From Enterococcus hulanensis (GTDB lineage Bacteria; Bacillota; Bacilli; Lactobacillales; Enterococcaceae): DNA of 64,000 nucleotides. Each line of letters opens with the position of its first letter. Positions within the stretch are counted from its first letter, which is position 1. Of the stretch, positions 56,194 through 64,000 are shown piece after piece. The notes beneath the pieces were generated by a model, which saw only the letters and a program-made list of their open reading frames with translations, had not been told where the DNA came from and searched no databases. The translations under genes were made by a program, and so were the position numbers. Location of the stretch: positions 134,580-198,579 of the forward strand of contig NZ_BJED01000005.1 in assembly GCF_005405485.1 (NCBI RefSeq), written 5' to 3'.

Positions 56194-56838
56194 TTATAAA
56201 TTCACCTGACGAAAGCGTTTAGCTGAAACTTTGTAGGCTCCCCACATCGCGACGACATAGATCAGAACTCCCGCTGCTAAAATTGGCAGCTGTTTGAGCT
56301 GACCAGCGAAGGTGACGGTATCCAGCCAAGCCAGCATCGGAAAGTGGACACTAACTTCGACGATGATCGCAAGAACGGTTGCGAAGAATAGTCCTTTTAA
56401 AAAAGAGGTGCCAACCTTATAGACTGTCTGAAAATAACTAGTTAAAAAGATGAAATTAAAGCAAGCAAAGATCATCAAGCCAAAGCCGTAAAAGGCAACA
56501 TTCGCTTCGATCCCGACCGGATTAGGCAGGGAGAATAAGCGCAGCCGTAAAAAGGCAAAGGGGATAGAAAACACGATCGTCACAAGCTGCGATACCAGCA
56601 GCACCAGCCATTTGCCTAAAACAACTTCGGACCTTTTCAGCGGCAGCAGAGTGGTGTAATAGATATCATTGGTTTCCCGTGTATACATCAAATTAACGAA
56701 ATTCCCGATCAAGCTGAAGAGAAAGACCATCATATAAGGGTAGCCAGGAATCAGGACAAGCGGCCCCATCAAGGCAAAGATAAATAAGTTGGGATGGGCT
56801 GCTAAACGAAGCTCCTTATAAAGTAAATTAGAATTCAT
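56194..56838 (-). CDS. ABC-2 type permease
   Basis: Membrane protein of 214 residues with six hydrophobic segments (for example LFIFALMGPLVLIPGYPYMMVFLF). ATG 56838 follows GGAGGGG; longer frames overlap the ATPase gene. It is the transport half of an exporter whose ATPase lies just upstream and overlaps by 11 bp. The substrate is unknown. Confidence 0.8.
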   Translation of the reverse strand: MNSNLLYKELRLAAHPNLFIFALMGPLVLIPGYPYMMVFLFSLIGNFVNLMYTRETNDIYYTTLLPLKRSEVVLGKWLVLLVSQLVTIVFSIPFAFLRLRLFSLPNPVGIEANVAFYGFGLMIFACFNFIFLTSYFQTVYKVGTSFLKGLFFATVLAIIVEVSVHFPMLAWLDTVTFAGQLKQLPILAAGVLIYVVAMWGAYKVSAKRFRQVNL

Positions 56839-57574
56839 AATGTTTCCCCTCCATTCGCACCATGATGTCTTCGAGGCTAAGCATCGCCGTTTCATCTGGC
56901 CGTTTCAGTTTTTGGAAATACGCGATAAATTCCTGTTTAGGAGCCTCTTTGACTAATTTCCCCTCTTTGATATAAACGATCGCATCCGCACATTTTTCCA
57001 GATCGGAGGTAATGTGGGTGGAGAAAAGAATACTCTTATCCCCATTTTTGACGATTTGCAGGAAGATCTCGATCAGCTCATCTCGCGATACCGGATCGAG
57101 TCCGCTGGTGGGTTCATCGAAAATAAATAATTTTGCTTGGTGAGAAAGGGCTAAGGCGATTAAATATTTCACCCGCATCCCCGCCGAAAGCTCCTTGACC
57201 TTTTTATTCGGATCTAAGGAAAACAATTTTAGAAATTTTTGATATGCTGCTTCATCCCAATCGTCATAAAATCGTTTCGTGACCATCGTGATATCTTTGA
57301 GCTTCTTCTCTTTATAAAAATCGATCCCGCCTAAAACGACACCGGTCTTTTGCTTGCAGCTCTGCTCGTTTTCCAAAAAGTTTTTTTCAAACATCGTGAC
57401 TTTTCCATGATCGACAGGGATCAGGTTCAATAAAGCTTTTAAGATGGTGGTTTTCCCAGCCCCATTGACGCCGATCAAACCAATAATCTTTCCCGCCGGT
57501 ACTTGAAAGCTGACATTTTCCAATGTGAATGTCGGGTAATTTTTCGTAAGCTCCGTTACTTCCAGCAGGTTCAT
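56828..57574 (-). CDS. ABC transporter ATPase
   Basis: ATPase of 248 residues: Walker A GVNGAGKTT (about 37), signature KELSAGMRVKYLIALAL (about 130) and Walker B LFIFDEPTSGLD. It is similar to YtrB/BcrA-type proteins of cell-envelope-stress modules. Its first base overlaps the stop of the regulator upstream, so the operon is regulator-ATPase-permease. Confidence 0.88.
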   Translation of the reverse strand: MNLLEVTELTKNYPTFTLENVSFQVPAGKIIGLIGVNGAGKTTILKALLNLIPVDHGKVTMFEKNFLENEQSCKQKTGVVLGGIDFYKEKKLKDITMVTKRFYDDWDEAAYQKFLKLFSLDPNKKVKELSAGMRVKYLIALALSHQAKLFIFDEPTSGLDPVSRDELIEIFLQIVKNGDKSILFSTHITSDLEKCADAIVYIKEGKLVKEAPKQEFIAYFQKLKRPDETAMLSLEDIMVRMEGKHYEF

Positions 57575-58038
57575 CAGGATTCCTCCTTATGGTCAAAATA
57601 TGACTCGAACATATTTCCTGTTCGTTCCATAAATACCTTACTATCAACTAGCGCGAGACCCGAGGTTGCCGGATCTGTGTCGCCTAGCACCACTAGAGTA
57701 TCGCCCGTTTCAATATTGAACAGGTCACGAGCTTTTTTCGGCAGGACGATCTGACCGCGGGTACCTACGGGAACGATGCCGAAGATATGCTTGCCGGCAG
57801 GACCAATAGGCAGCCCCGCTTCTTCTTGATTGTGCCGGATCAAATCGGTCAAAGTCACATCATAAAGAGTTGCCAGAGCATCACATTTCAGTACATCAGG
57901 TAAAGAATCTCCATTCTCCCATTTAGCGACCGCTTGGCGCGAGACATCCAATCTTTCTGCCACGTAATCCAGTGACCAATTATTTCGATTTCTTAACGAC
58001 CGCAAGTTGCTGGCAATCGGACTATTCTGATTATTCAT
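57574..58038 (-). CDS. XRE helix-turn-helix and AbrB-domain fusion regulator
   Basis: Protein of 154 residues with two DNA-binding parts: an XRE helix-turn-helix (NLRSLRNRNNWSLDYVAERLDVSRQAVAKWENGDSLPDVLKCDALATLYDVTLTDLI) and a C-terminal SpoVT/AbrB swapped-hairpin domain (IVPVGTRGQIVLPKKARDLFNIETGDTLVVLGD). It likely represses its own ABC operon. ATG 58038 lies 9 bp from AGGAGG; a TTG nine bases earlier is in the spacer. Confidence 0.85.
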   Translation of the reverse strand: MNNQNSPIASNLRSLRNRNNWSLDYVAERLDVSRQAVAKWENGDSLPDVLKCDALATLYDVTLTDLIRHNQEEAGLPIGPAGKHIFGIVPVGTRGQIVLPKKARDLFNIETGDTLVVLGDTDPATSGLALVDSKVFMERTGNMFESYFDHKEES

Positions 58039-58047
58039 ACTTTTCAA

Positions 58048-58323
58048 CCTCCTTAATTACACTTTAGCTTAACTGATCAAAAAATAGAACCAACCAAATA
58101 TGACGAAATTGGTTAGCTTTGGTTACGTGATAGAAGACAAAGTTCTTGTTAATGGCTGCATCGGAATTTTAGGAATTGATCGGCCAAACTTTTGCTTGTG
58201 AATCGTTCGTGAAGAGTTGCGAATGCTTCACGCTTTTTTGTACATAACTGTACAAGCAGGGTGAAGGACGAAATCCAATAGAGAACGTACAATAAATATT
58301 GAAGTCAAGAAAGGGATGTTCGA
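58048..58323. other. intergenic region with possible small RNA terminator
   Basis: The region between two divergent genes holds, at about 58092-58127, an inverted repeat (AACCAACC...GGTTAGC...GGTTA) that could be the operator of the fusion regulator, and at 58189-58227 a terminator-like stem CGTGAAG / CTTCACG followed by CTTTTTT on the plus strand although no gene precedes it. AAGGGATG before 58324 is the ribosome binding site of the next gene. Confidence 0.45.
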
Positions 58324-59649
58324 ATGAAAAAAAGTGTATTGTTGGTTTGTTCGATAACACTAGCGGCATTTGCGGCACCAGCCTTTACTCAGGCAGAAGA
58401 GACCACGGAAAGTACGACAATAACCACAAGCAGTACGGCGCTAGAAAACGAAAGCGCTGAAAGCGTTCTTTCGACCGAAACACCAGCAGCTGCGACACAA
58501 GAATCGTCTGCGGATCAAAATACAGCCGCCACCACGCAACCGCAAACAGCAGTTGTGAATGGAGAAGTAGTAGAGCTGGAACCGCCTCATAAAGAGGGTC
58601 AGGCTGAAGCAAATGCGACTCAAGCACCAAAAGAAGAATTAATCGAGGGAAATGCCCGCAGCTTTAGAGCTGCCGCGGCATCCGTTCCGATGTACCGCCT
58701 ATACAATCCAAATAGCGGCGAGCATTTTTATACGAAGACCACCAGCGAGCGGGATCACCTGCGCTCGGTCGGCTGGCGTTATGAGGGAATCGGCTGGCAG
58801 GCACCGACTGGCGGAAATCCTGTTTATCGCTTGTATAATCCGAATGCGGGGGATCATCATTATACGTTGAATGCTGGCGAACGGGATCATCTGAAAAAAG
58901 TTGGCTGGCGTTATGAAGGAATCTCTTGGTATTCGCCAAGTTCAGGTACTCCCTTATATCGCTTATATAATCCAAATGCAAAAGCCGGCGCGCATCATTA
59001 CACACCGATTACCTCTGAACGAGACCAGTTGAAAAAGGCTGGTTGGCGTTATGAGGGGATTGCCTGGTATGCGGTGGGCAGCGGACAGCAGAGCTATGAG
59101 GATTACCGCTTGTTAGGCGTGAAAAACTACAATCAATATGCTTTGGGAGCACCAAGCGGCTGCGAAGGGGCATCCCTGCTTCAAGCATTGCAATATAAAG
59201 GGAAAATCACGAATTGGAGTCTGCGTTCCTTCTTAAACACGATTCCGAAATCATCGAATGGCAATCCCAACAGTGGATTTGTCGGTTCGCCTTTTGTGGA
59301 GAATTCGTACACCTATTCAGCGATCTATCCGGCGCCATTGACCACTTGGGGGCAAAAATACGGCAATGTTCAAAATATTTCCGGCAGCTCGATGAATACC
59401 CTGATCAACGAAGTGAAAAACGGCAATCCCGTCGTGGCATGGGTAACGATCAATTTCCAACCGATTCGTTGGGGGAATTGGAGCTTTGGCGTTGCGGCCA
59501 ACAACAATCATGCAGTTACCTTAGACGGCTTCAATAAAGCGGGCAATCAAGTCCATGTGTCTGACCCCATCAGCGGTTCATACTGGTTGAACCGGACGAC
59601 CTTCGAGAATATCTACAATGCTAGAAAATACGCGGTAGTCGTTCGTTAA
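58324..59649 (+). CDS. secreted C39-like peptidase with three SLAP/DUF5648-type repeats
   Basis: Protein of 441 residues. After a signal peptide (about 1-24) and a Thr/Ala/Glu-rich linker (to about 115) come three repeats of about 42 residues: MYRLYNPNSGEHFYT...GWRYEGIGW, VYRLYNPNAGDHHYT and LYRLYNPNAKAGAHHYT, as in wall-binding DUF5648 modules. The C-terminal C39-type peptidase has the Cys in APSGCEGASLL (about 280), His in NNHAVTLDGF (about 396) and Asp in VHVSDPISG. It probably cleaves a surface peptide or crosslink. No sorting signal is present. Confidence 0.85.
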   Translation: MKKSVLLVCSITLAAFAAPAFTQAEETTESTTITTSSTALENESAESVLSTETPAAATQESSADQNTAATTQPQTAVVNGEVVELEPPHKEGQAEANATQAPKEELIEGNARSFRAAAASVPMYRLYNPNSGEHFYTKTTSERDHLRSVGWRYEGIGWQAPTGGNPVYRLYNPNAGDHHYTLNAGERDHLKKVGWRYEGISWYSPSSGTPLYRLYNPNAKAGAHHYTPITSERDQLKKAGWRYEGIAWYAVGSGQQSYEDYRLLGVKNYNQYALGAPSGCEGASLLQALQYKGKITNWSLRSFLNTIPKSSNGNPNSGFVGSPFVENSYTYSAIYPAPLTTWGQKYGNVQNISGSSMNTLINEVKNGNPVVAWVTINFQPIRWGNWSFGVAANNNHAVTLDGFNKAGNQVHVSDPISGSYWLNRTTFENIYNARKYAVVVR

Positions 59650-59662
59650 AAGTGAGCAAAAT

Positions 59663-59690
59663 AAAAAAGCGGCGCAAGCCGCTTTTTTTA
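59663..59690. terminator. bidirectional terminator
   Basis: Stem AAAAAAGCGGC / GCCGCTTTTTT with a GCAA loop. Confidence 0.9.
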
Positions 59691-59691
59691 T

Positions 59692-59907
59692 TTACCCTCC
59701 GCCCATTAGGAAGTCAAGGATATTCCAGCCGTCAGAAGTTTCTCCGCGGTAAAGCTCTGTGTACCCGCATCGTTTACAACTGATGGTAGTAAATTTTTTG
59801 TTTTGAACATCGAAAATCTTCGCAAAGTTTCCGCCAGTCGCTTGGAACTGATCGGATGTATAATGCTGCGACCCGCACTTATCACAAACGTATTGTTTCC
59901 TTTCCAT
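59692..59907 (-). CDS. small zinc-ribbon protein
   Basis: Protein of 71 residues with two Cys pairs, CDKCGS (about 6) and CKRCGYTELY (about 46), and the C-terminal DFLMGGG typical of a family of nucleic-acid-binding-like zinc ribbons. ATG 59907 follows GGAGTGGG. Function unknown. Confidence 0.8.
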   Translation of the reverse strand: MERKQYVCDKCGSQHYTSDQFQATGGNFAKIFDVQNKKFTTISCKRCGYTELYRGETSDGWNILDFLMGGG

Positions 59908-60054
59908 TATTCCCACTCCTTTATATAAATTAGTTTCTTATTGCTTTAAATTATAGCAAATCCAGCGCCGCGGACATCCGTCTTTAGGAGTATCTATTAA
60001 AATATTTTTTGACAAGGCTCGCTTTTTTTGGTTAAATAAGAACATACGTTCGTA

Positions 60055-60120
60055 TAAAAGGATGGCAACTTCCTTTTTCGCAGTTTGGTAAGTACAACGT
60101 TACCTCTAGCATTTTAGAAA
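60055..60120 (+). repeat. possible short copy of the dispersed element
   Basis: AAAAGGATGGCAACTTCC and TTTTTCGCAGTTTG resemble the 5' part of the elements at 12161 and 63661. The downstream arm and terminal hairpin are not clear. Confidence 0.4.
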
Positions 60121-60137
60121 ATAAGGAGTGATTTTCG

Positions 60138-61433
60138 ATGGAACTGGAAAGAAAAATAGAAATTTTAGCCGAATCTGCGAAATACGATGTTTCCTGTTCC
60201 AGCAGCGGCGTTGAAAATAATACACGGCCGGGAACAGTCGGCAGCACGCAGGTTTCAGGGATCTGTCATTCGTTTACACCGGATGGCCGATGTGTGTCCT
60301 TATTGAAGCTGCTCTTTACCAATGCGTGTATTTTTGATTGCCATTACTGTATCAATCGGAAATCCAACGCTATTCCCCGAGCGACCTTCACGCCGCAAGA
60401 AGTGGCGGATTTAACCATGGATTTCTATATGCGCAACTATATCGAAGGGCTGTTCTTGAGTTCGGCAATCATTAAAAGTGCGGACTACACTTGCGAGCTT
60501 TTGATTAAGACCTTGAAAATCTTGCGCGAAGAAAAAGGCTTTCGCGGGTACATCCACGTCAAGGCGATTCCCGGTGCGGATGAAAAATTGATCGAGGAGT
60601 TAGGCTTTCTGGCAGACCGTATGAGCGTCAATGTCGAACTGCCTTCCCGCGAAAGTCTAAAATTGCTGGCTCCGGATAAAGATCCGTTTGACTTATACAA
60701 ACCCATGAAGCAGATTACAACGGTAAAGAAAGAACAGGAATTTTTACCAGCGGTTCGGCGCGGACCGAGCTTCGTGCCGGCCGGCCAGTCAACGCAGATG
60801 ATTATCGGAGCCAGTCCTGAGAGTGATCGTTCGATCGTGAAGATTTCAGAGAATTTGTATCAAAAATATCAATTGAAGCGGGTGTACTATTCGGCGTATA
60901 TCCCAGTCAATCAGGATAATTTATTGCCAGCGGTAACTACCGAGCCGCCATTGCTGCGGGAGCATCGCTTGTATCAGGCCGATTGGCTGCTGCGCTACTA
61001 TAAATTTACGGCCGATGAGATTTTATCAGAGGACAAGCCGAATTTTAATCTCTATCTTGATCCTAAAGCCAATTGGGCGGTGCAAAACTATCAGCGCTTC
61101 CCCGTCGATGTACAGACCGCAAGCTACGATCAGCTGCTGCGAGTCCCGGGGATCGGCCCAAAAAGTGCGCAAAACATCGTAAAAGCACGAAAATATTATC
61201 GGCTGCATCTGACGGATTTAAAAAAATTAGGGATCGTGATCAAACGGGCGCAATACTTCATCGCCTGCAATCACGAGACACCTGCGGGCTTGATCAAAGA
61301 CCCAGAGTGGATCATTACTTCTTTGATCTCCTCAAAGCAATATCAAGTATTGAAGAAACACAACACACAATCAACCAGCGAACAGCTGTCATTGTTTGAT
61401 GTGGAACGGTTTGAACATGCAAAGAGTAGGTGA
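60138..61433 (+). CDS. radical SAM protein with helix-hairpin-helix, putative DNA modification/repair
   Basis: Protein of 431 residues. The 4Fe-4S SAM motif is CIFDCHYCINRK (CxxxCxxC, about 69-76). The C terminus holds a helix-hairpin-helix (LLRVPGIGPKSAQNIVKAR, about 336) that binds DNA. This pairing belongs to a family described as putative DNA modification/repair radical SAM proteins, usually next to a DUF4130 gene, which follows here. AAGGAG lies before the ATG. The reaction is not known. Confidence 0.85.
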   Translation: MELERKIEILAESAKYDVSCSSSGVENNTRPGTVGSTQVSGICHSFTPDGRCVSLLKLLFTNACIFDCHYCINRKSNAIPRATFTPQEVADLTMDFYMRNYIEGLFLSSAIIKSADYTCELLIKTLKILREEKGFRGYIHVKAIPGADEKLIEELGFLADRMSVNVELPSRESLKLLAPDKDPFDLYKPMKQITTVKKEQEFLPAVRRGPSFVPAGQSTQMIIGASPESDRSIVKISENLYQKYQLKRVYYSAYIPVNQDNLLPAVTTEPPLLREHRLYQADWLLRYYKFTADEILSEDKPNFNLYLDPKANWAVQNYQRFPVDVQTASYDQLLRVPGIGPKSAQNIVKARKYYRLHLTDLKKLGIVIKRAQYFIACNHETPAGLIKDPEWIITSLISSKQYQVLKKHNTQSTSEQLSLFDVERFEHAKSR

Positions 61434-61438
61434 GTAAA

Positions 61439-62185
61439 ATGCGAGAATCAGCGGAGCATTGGGAGTATGATGGGAGTTTTCTAGGATTTATGACGATCGT
61501 GGACCGCAGCTTTCGCGCGCAAAAATTCCCGTCTTTGATTCTTTCACCGGAAACCGCGGTAGAAAGTTTGTTTTTGACGGAGTGGATCGCAACCGATGCT
61601 GTGCGGGGCGAAAAAATTTATCGCAGGCTGCGGCAGCGACTGCGGCCGGAGAATTTTTTGTTTATTCAAAATGGTTTCTACGCGACCCTCGAAGGCAAAG
61701 AGCGCTACTTGTTAGACGCTATCGAGATCGCCCTGCAGACCAAAGATTTATTGGAAAATCATTTAGGACATCCCTCGATCTTGGCATTACGAAAAAGCAT
61801 TCGAACTCTATTAGGCGAGAACCATGCCTTGACAGGCTTTGTCCGATTTGAATATGTCGGAGACGTACTATTCAGCAAAATCAATCCAAAGCATTATGTG
61901 ATGCCGTATCTTTGTCCCCATTTTGCGGAACGTTATCCGCAGGAAAAAATCATGATCTATGATGAGACCCATGAGCTATTGGGAATCATCGATCATGGGG
62001 ATATCCATTTAATGGAAAATACCAGCTGTCCAGAATTTGCCGAGGCGAGTAACGAACAGGAGATTCGCCAGCAATGGAAAACTTTTTTACGAGCCGTTAC
62101 AATCAATGAACGAGCAAATTACGTAGCGCAACGCAATCATCTGCCCCTGCGTTTTCGTGGGAACATGACCGAGTTCAAGGCTTAG
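61439..62185 (+). CDS. DUF4130-type DNA metabolism protein
   Basis: Protein of 248 residues of the family that accompanies the radical SAM/HhH gene. It has WEYDGSFLGFMTIVDRSFRAQKFPSLI at the start and a C-terminal half (FVRFEYVGDVLFSKINPKHYVMPYLCPHFAERYPQEKIMIYDETHE) related to uracil-glycosylase-like or nuclease-like partners. ATG 61439 follows AGGTGAG and lies 5 bp after the upstream stop. Function is inferred from association. Confidence 0.75.
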   Translation: MRESAEHWEYDGSFLGFMTIVDRSFRAQKFPSLILSPETAVESLFLTEWIATDAVRGEKIYRRLRQRLRPENFLFIQNGFYATLEGKERYLLDAIEIALQTKDLLENHLGHPSILALRKSIRTLLGENHALTGFVRFEYVGDVLFSKINPKHYVMPYLCPHFAERYPQEKIMIYDETHELLGIIDHGDIHLMENTSCPEFAEASNEQEIRQQWKTFLRAVTINERANYVAQRNHLPLRFRGNMTEFKA

Positions 62186-62546
62186 GCAAGTACACACCTT
62201 TTTGAGCGAGATTGGTCAGACATTCTTCCAGATAGGCATCGTTGTGTTCGGGATATAACGGATGGGTAACCGGCAACGGCTCGTTGACCTTCAGTGGAGG
62301 CAGCATCTTCCCACGATATAACGGGTTGTACCACAAGGGATCAGGTGTATAGCCCCGCCGCTCCATTTCCCTCATGACCAGTAAATGAAATTGGAACAGC
62401 TTATAGTAAGGATGGGTAAAGACGTAATCGACCGTCGCGTGTTTCTTCCCCCAGCCTTTGCCGCGCAACGCCGCTATTTCACGATGCTGTCCTAACAGCT
62501 GCTGGCGAGGGAGCAAGGGGATCAGTTTTTCATGCCAAAGCCGCAT
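62175..62546 (-). CDS. pyrimidine-dimer DNA glycosylase-like protein
   Basis: Protein of 123 residues with the pattern MRLWHEKLIPLLPRQQLLGQHREIAALRGKGWGKKHATVDYVF, matching the family of T4 endonuclease V-like glycosylase/AP lyases that start repair of UV dimers. It converges on the DUF4130 gene (11-bp overlap of the 3' ends). A third DNA-repair-like gene in a row. Confidence 0.78.
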   Translation of the reverse strand: MRLWHEKLIPLLPRQQLLGQHREIAALRGKGWGKKHATVDYVFTHPYYKLFQFHLLVMREMERRGYTPDPLWYNPLYRGKMLPPLKVNEPLPVTHPLYPEHNDAYLEECLTNLAQKGVYLPKP

Positions 62547-62684
62547 ATTTTTTCCTCCGTTCTTGTTTCAATCAATTTTTCCATAAATCGCCAGCGCTGA
62601 CGAATGATTTGCTTGAAGGGCTTTGCTTTTATGATTTTTCCGTTCTGATTTATAATAGGATTCATTAGGAAGCGAGTGAATCAC

Positions 62685-63641
62685 ATGGAAGAGAAAAAAA
62701 CACAAGGCTCGATGGCGGTTCTGGCAGCGCTGTTTGCTAATGTGCTGGTAGCGGTCAGTAAATTTATCGGCTATATGCTCAGCGGCAGCGCGGCGATGAT
62801 GAATGAAAGTATCCACAGTGTGGTGGATTGCAGTAACCAAATTCTACTATTATTTGGCGATCGCCGGGCGGCCCGCGGACAAAGCGAGCTCCATCAGTTC
62901 GGTGAAGGACGTGCGAAATATTTTTTTAGTACGATCGTAGCCACGATGCTATTTTTCGGCGGGGGCGCATTAGGTATTTGGGAAGCGGTAGAAAAATTAT
63001 TCCATCCCAGCCATGAAGTAGCCAACCCCTTGATCGTATTAGGGATCTTAGCTTTCGGCATCTTAGTCGAAGGAAGCTCTTTGCGAATAGCCGTCAAAGA
63101 AATTCGCGAACTGAACACAGAGAAGCTGCCTTTATTCAAATTTTTACACGAAAGCCGCCACAGTGAAATCTTGATCATTTTCACGGAAGATTTCTGTGCG
63201 GTGATCGGTCTAGTGCTGGCAATCATTGGGACAGTGTTGACGATGGCTACGGGCAATCCGATGTTTGATGCCTTGAGCGGATTATTGATCGGAATGATGC
63301 TGCTGTTTGCTTCGATCTTTTTAGCGCGAGAATTTTACAGCCTAATCATTGGAGAAAGTGTTTCTAAAAATGATTTGGATAAAATCCAAAATGCCTTCAA
63401 ACGAGCGGAAGTCAAAAAAGTGATCGACATCAAAACAGTCCACTTAGGCCCAACGGAAGTCATGATTGCCGCAAAAATCGACATCGCCGATTCTTATGAA
63501 GGCGTCAGTTATGATGTGGTCAATCAAATCGAGCGGGTGATCCGCAAGGCCTTACCAGATAAAAAAGCCTACATTTATATCGAAACCGACGAATACGATC
63601 CAGACTACGATCGAAAACGCAAAAAAAAATCGGACACATAA
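62685..63641 (+). CDS. cation diffusion facilitator (CDF) metal transporter
   Basis: Protein of 318 residues with six membrane helices, a metal site in SAAMMNESIHSVVDCSNQ (about 34-51) and FCAVIGLVLA on helix 5, and a cytoplasmic C-terminal domain (IKTVHLGPTEVMIAAKIDI). It exports Zn2+, Fe2+ or Mn2+; metal not predictable. GTG 62676 is less likely than ATG 62685, since AGGAAGCGAG lies 7 bp before the latter. A TATAAT (about 62652) precedes it. Confidence 0.88.
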   Translation: MEEKKTQGSMAVLAALFANVLVAVSKFIGYMLSGSAAMMNESIHSVVDCSNQILLLFGDRRAARGQSELHQFGEGRAKYFFSTIVATMLFFGGGALGIWEAVEKLFHPSHEVANPLIVLGILAFGILVEGSSLRIAVKEIRELNTEKLPLFKFLHESRHSEILIIFTEDFCAVIGLVLAIIGTVLTMATGNPMFDALSGLLIGMMLLFASIFLAREFYSLIIGESVSKNDLDKIQNAFKRAEVKKVIDIKTVHLGPTEVMIAAKIDIADSYEGVSYDVVNQIERVIRKALPDKKAYIYIETDEYDPDYDRKRKKKSDT

Positions 63642-63661
63642 CCCCCTTGTGCCCGATTTTT
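63625..63661 (+). terminator. rho-independent terminator
   Basis: Stem AAAAATCGGACACA / TGTGCCCGATTTTT, overlapping the end of the CDF gene. Confidence 0.85.
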
Positions 63662-64000
63662 GCGAGTCCAACTTTTCGCAGTTAGTTAAGTTCTGATAAC
63701 GTAGCTACATAATAAATTAAGCTACAGTGACAAGACGTTTAGTTGGATCGTATGCGAAGTGAGGTTAAAAATATTTTCCGGTTTTTGGAAAATATTCACC
63801 TTTTCATCGAAGTAGCTGCCAGTTCTACTTCCTGCTTTAGCAGGATAGTAGAATGGTATGCGTACGAGAATAGTTTCATTTTTCTGTTTTTTTAGAAAAA
63901 TGATTACCACACCCGGAGCTAGCTGCGAGTCCAACTTTTCGCAGTTAGTTAAGTTCTGATAACGTAGCTACATAATAAATTAAGCTACAGTGACAAGACG
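63661..64000 (+). repeat. tandem dispersed intergenic elements at the window end
   Basis: Three units: about 63661-63810, 63811-63923 and 63924 to the window end. The first 77 bp of units 1 and 3 are identical. Unit 1 has arms TCCAACT (63667-63673) and AGTTGGA (63741-63747); unit 2 has a compact hairpin (TTCTACT, CCTGC with GCAGG, AGTAGAA). All have the TATGCG core, and a hairpin of the ATTTTTC...GAAAAAT or ATTTTCC...GGAAAAT type. Tandem order matches the cluster at 12161. Confidence 0.75.

Overview
This is a low-GC Firmicute chromosome segment, most likely from an Enterococcus. The evidence is a WxL/DUF916 cell-surface (csc) cluster with its own sortase, an Mga-like regulator, a CcpA-type cre site, a TcaA-like zinc-ribbon protein and AGGAGG ribosome binding sites. 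The species cannot be fixed from the sequence alone. I see no rRNA, tRNA, transposase or prophage genes.

Layout. 1-3226: the end of a 2-oxoacid (acetoin-type) dehydrogenase operon, E1beta-E2-E3. 3288-9066: a minus-strand ketone-body operon (thiolase, CoA-transferase subunits A and B, 3-hydroxybutyrate dehydrogenase, GntP-type permease) with a cre site and a divergent LysR regulator. 9118-15272: proC, an AraC regulator, small metabolic proteins, a tandem intergenic repeat, a TauE/SafE transporter and an Asp-box membrane protein. 15315-19060: a Fur-boxed siderophore ABC importer. 19291-23013: a MerR regulator facing a carboxymuconolactone-decarboxylase-like gene and an SDR, then a TcaA-like protein. 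23547-33923: the csc/WxL surface cluster (four WxL proteins, an LPXTG protein, a DUF916 protein and a sortase), followed by an Mga-like gene split by a stop codon and a winged-helix regulator. 33958-36403: a nuclease-like secreted protein and an unknown gene. 36404-50300: a type I-B CRISPR-Cas island. 50435-53762: a two-component system with a BcrAB-type ABC exporter. 53911-64000: assorted genes, including an XRE-AbrB/ABC module, a cell-wall C39-like protein, three DNA-repair-like genes and a CDF metal transporter.

The CRISPR-Cas island is the most interesting part. One operon (cas6-cas8b-cas7-cas5-cas3-cas4-cas1-cas2) serves three arrays. The three leaders share a rigidly spaced set of CTGTCG/CGACAG boxes, the last always 46 bp before the first repeat. 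Between array 1 and the operon, on the minus strand, lies a two-repeat mini-CRISPR with its own candidate promoter. Its guide matches the DNA just upstream of the operon promoter: the first 8 bases are identical, 15 of the first 17 match, and a CCT lies at the PAM position. It therefore looks like a CreR/CreA-type RNA that would direct Cascade to repress its own operon. The first gene after that promoter is a membrane-protein ORF broken by one base in a T run. The cas6 ribosome binding site sits inside a degenerate CRISPR repeat, and cas1 appears to start at AUA. Two unknown genes lie among decayed repeats between arrays 2 and 3.

A second unusual theme is a dispersed intergenic element with hairpins whose arms co-vary between copies. 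It recurs at 432-580, 12161-12575, 28135-28420, 63661-64000 and perhaps 60055-60120.
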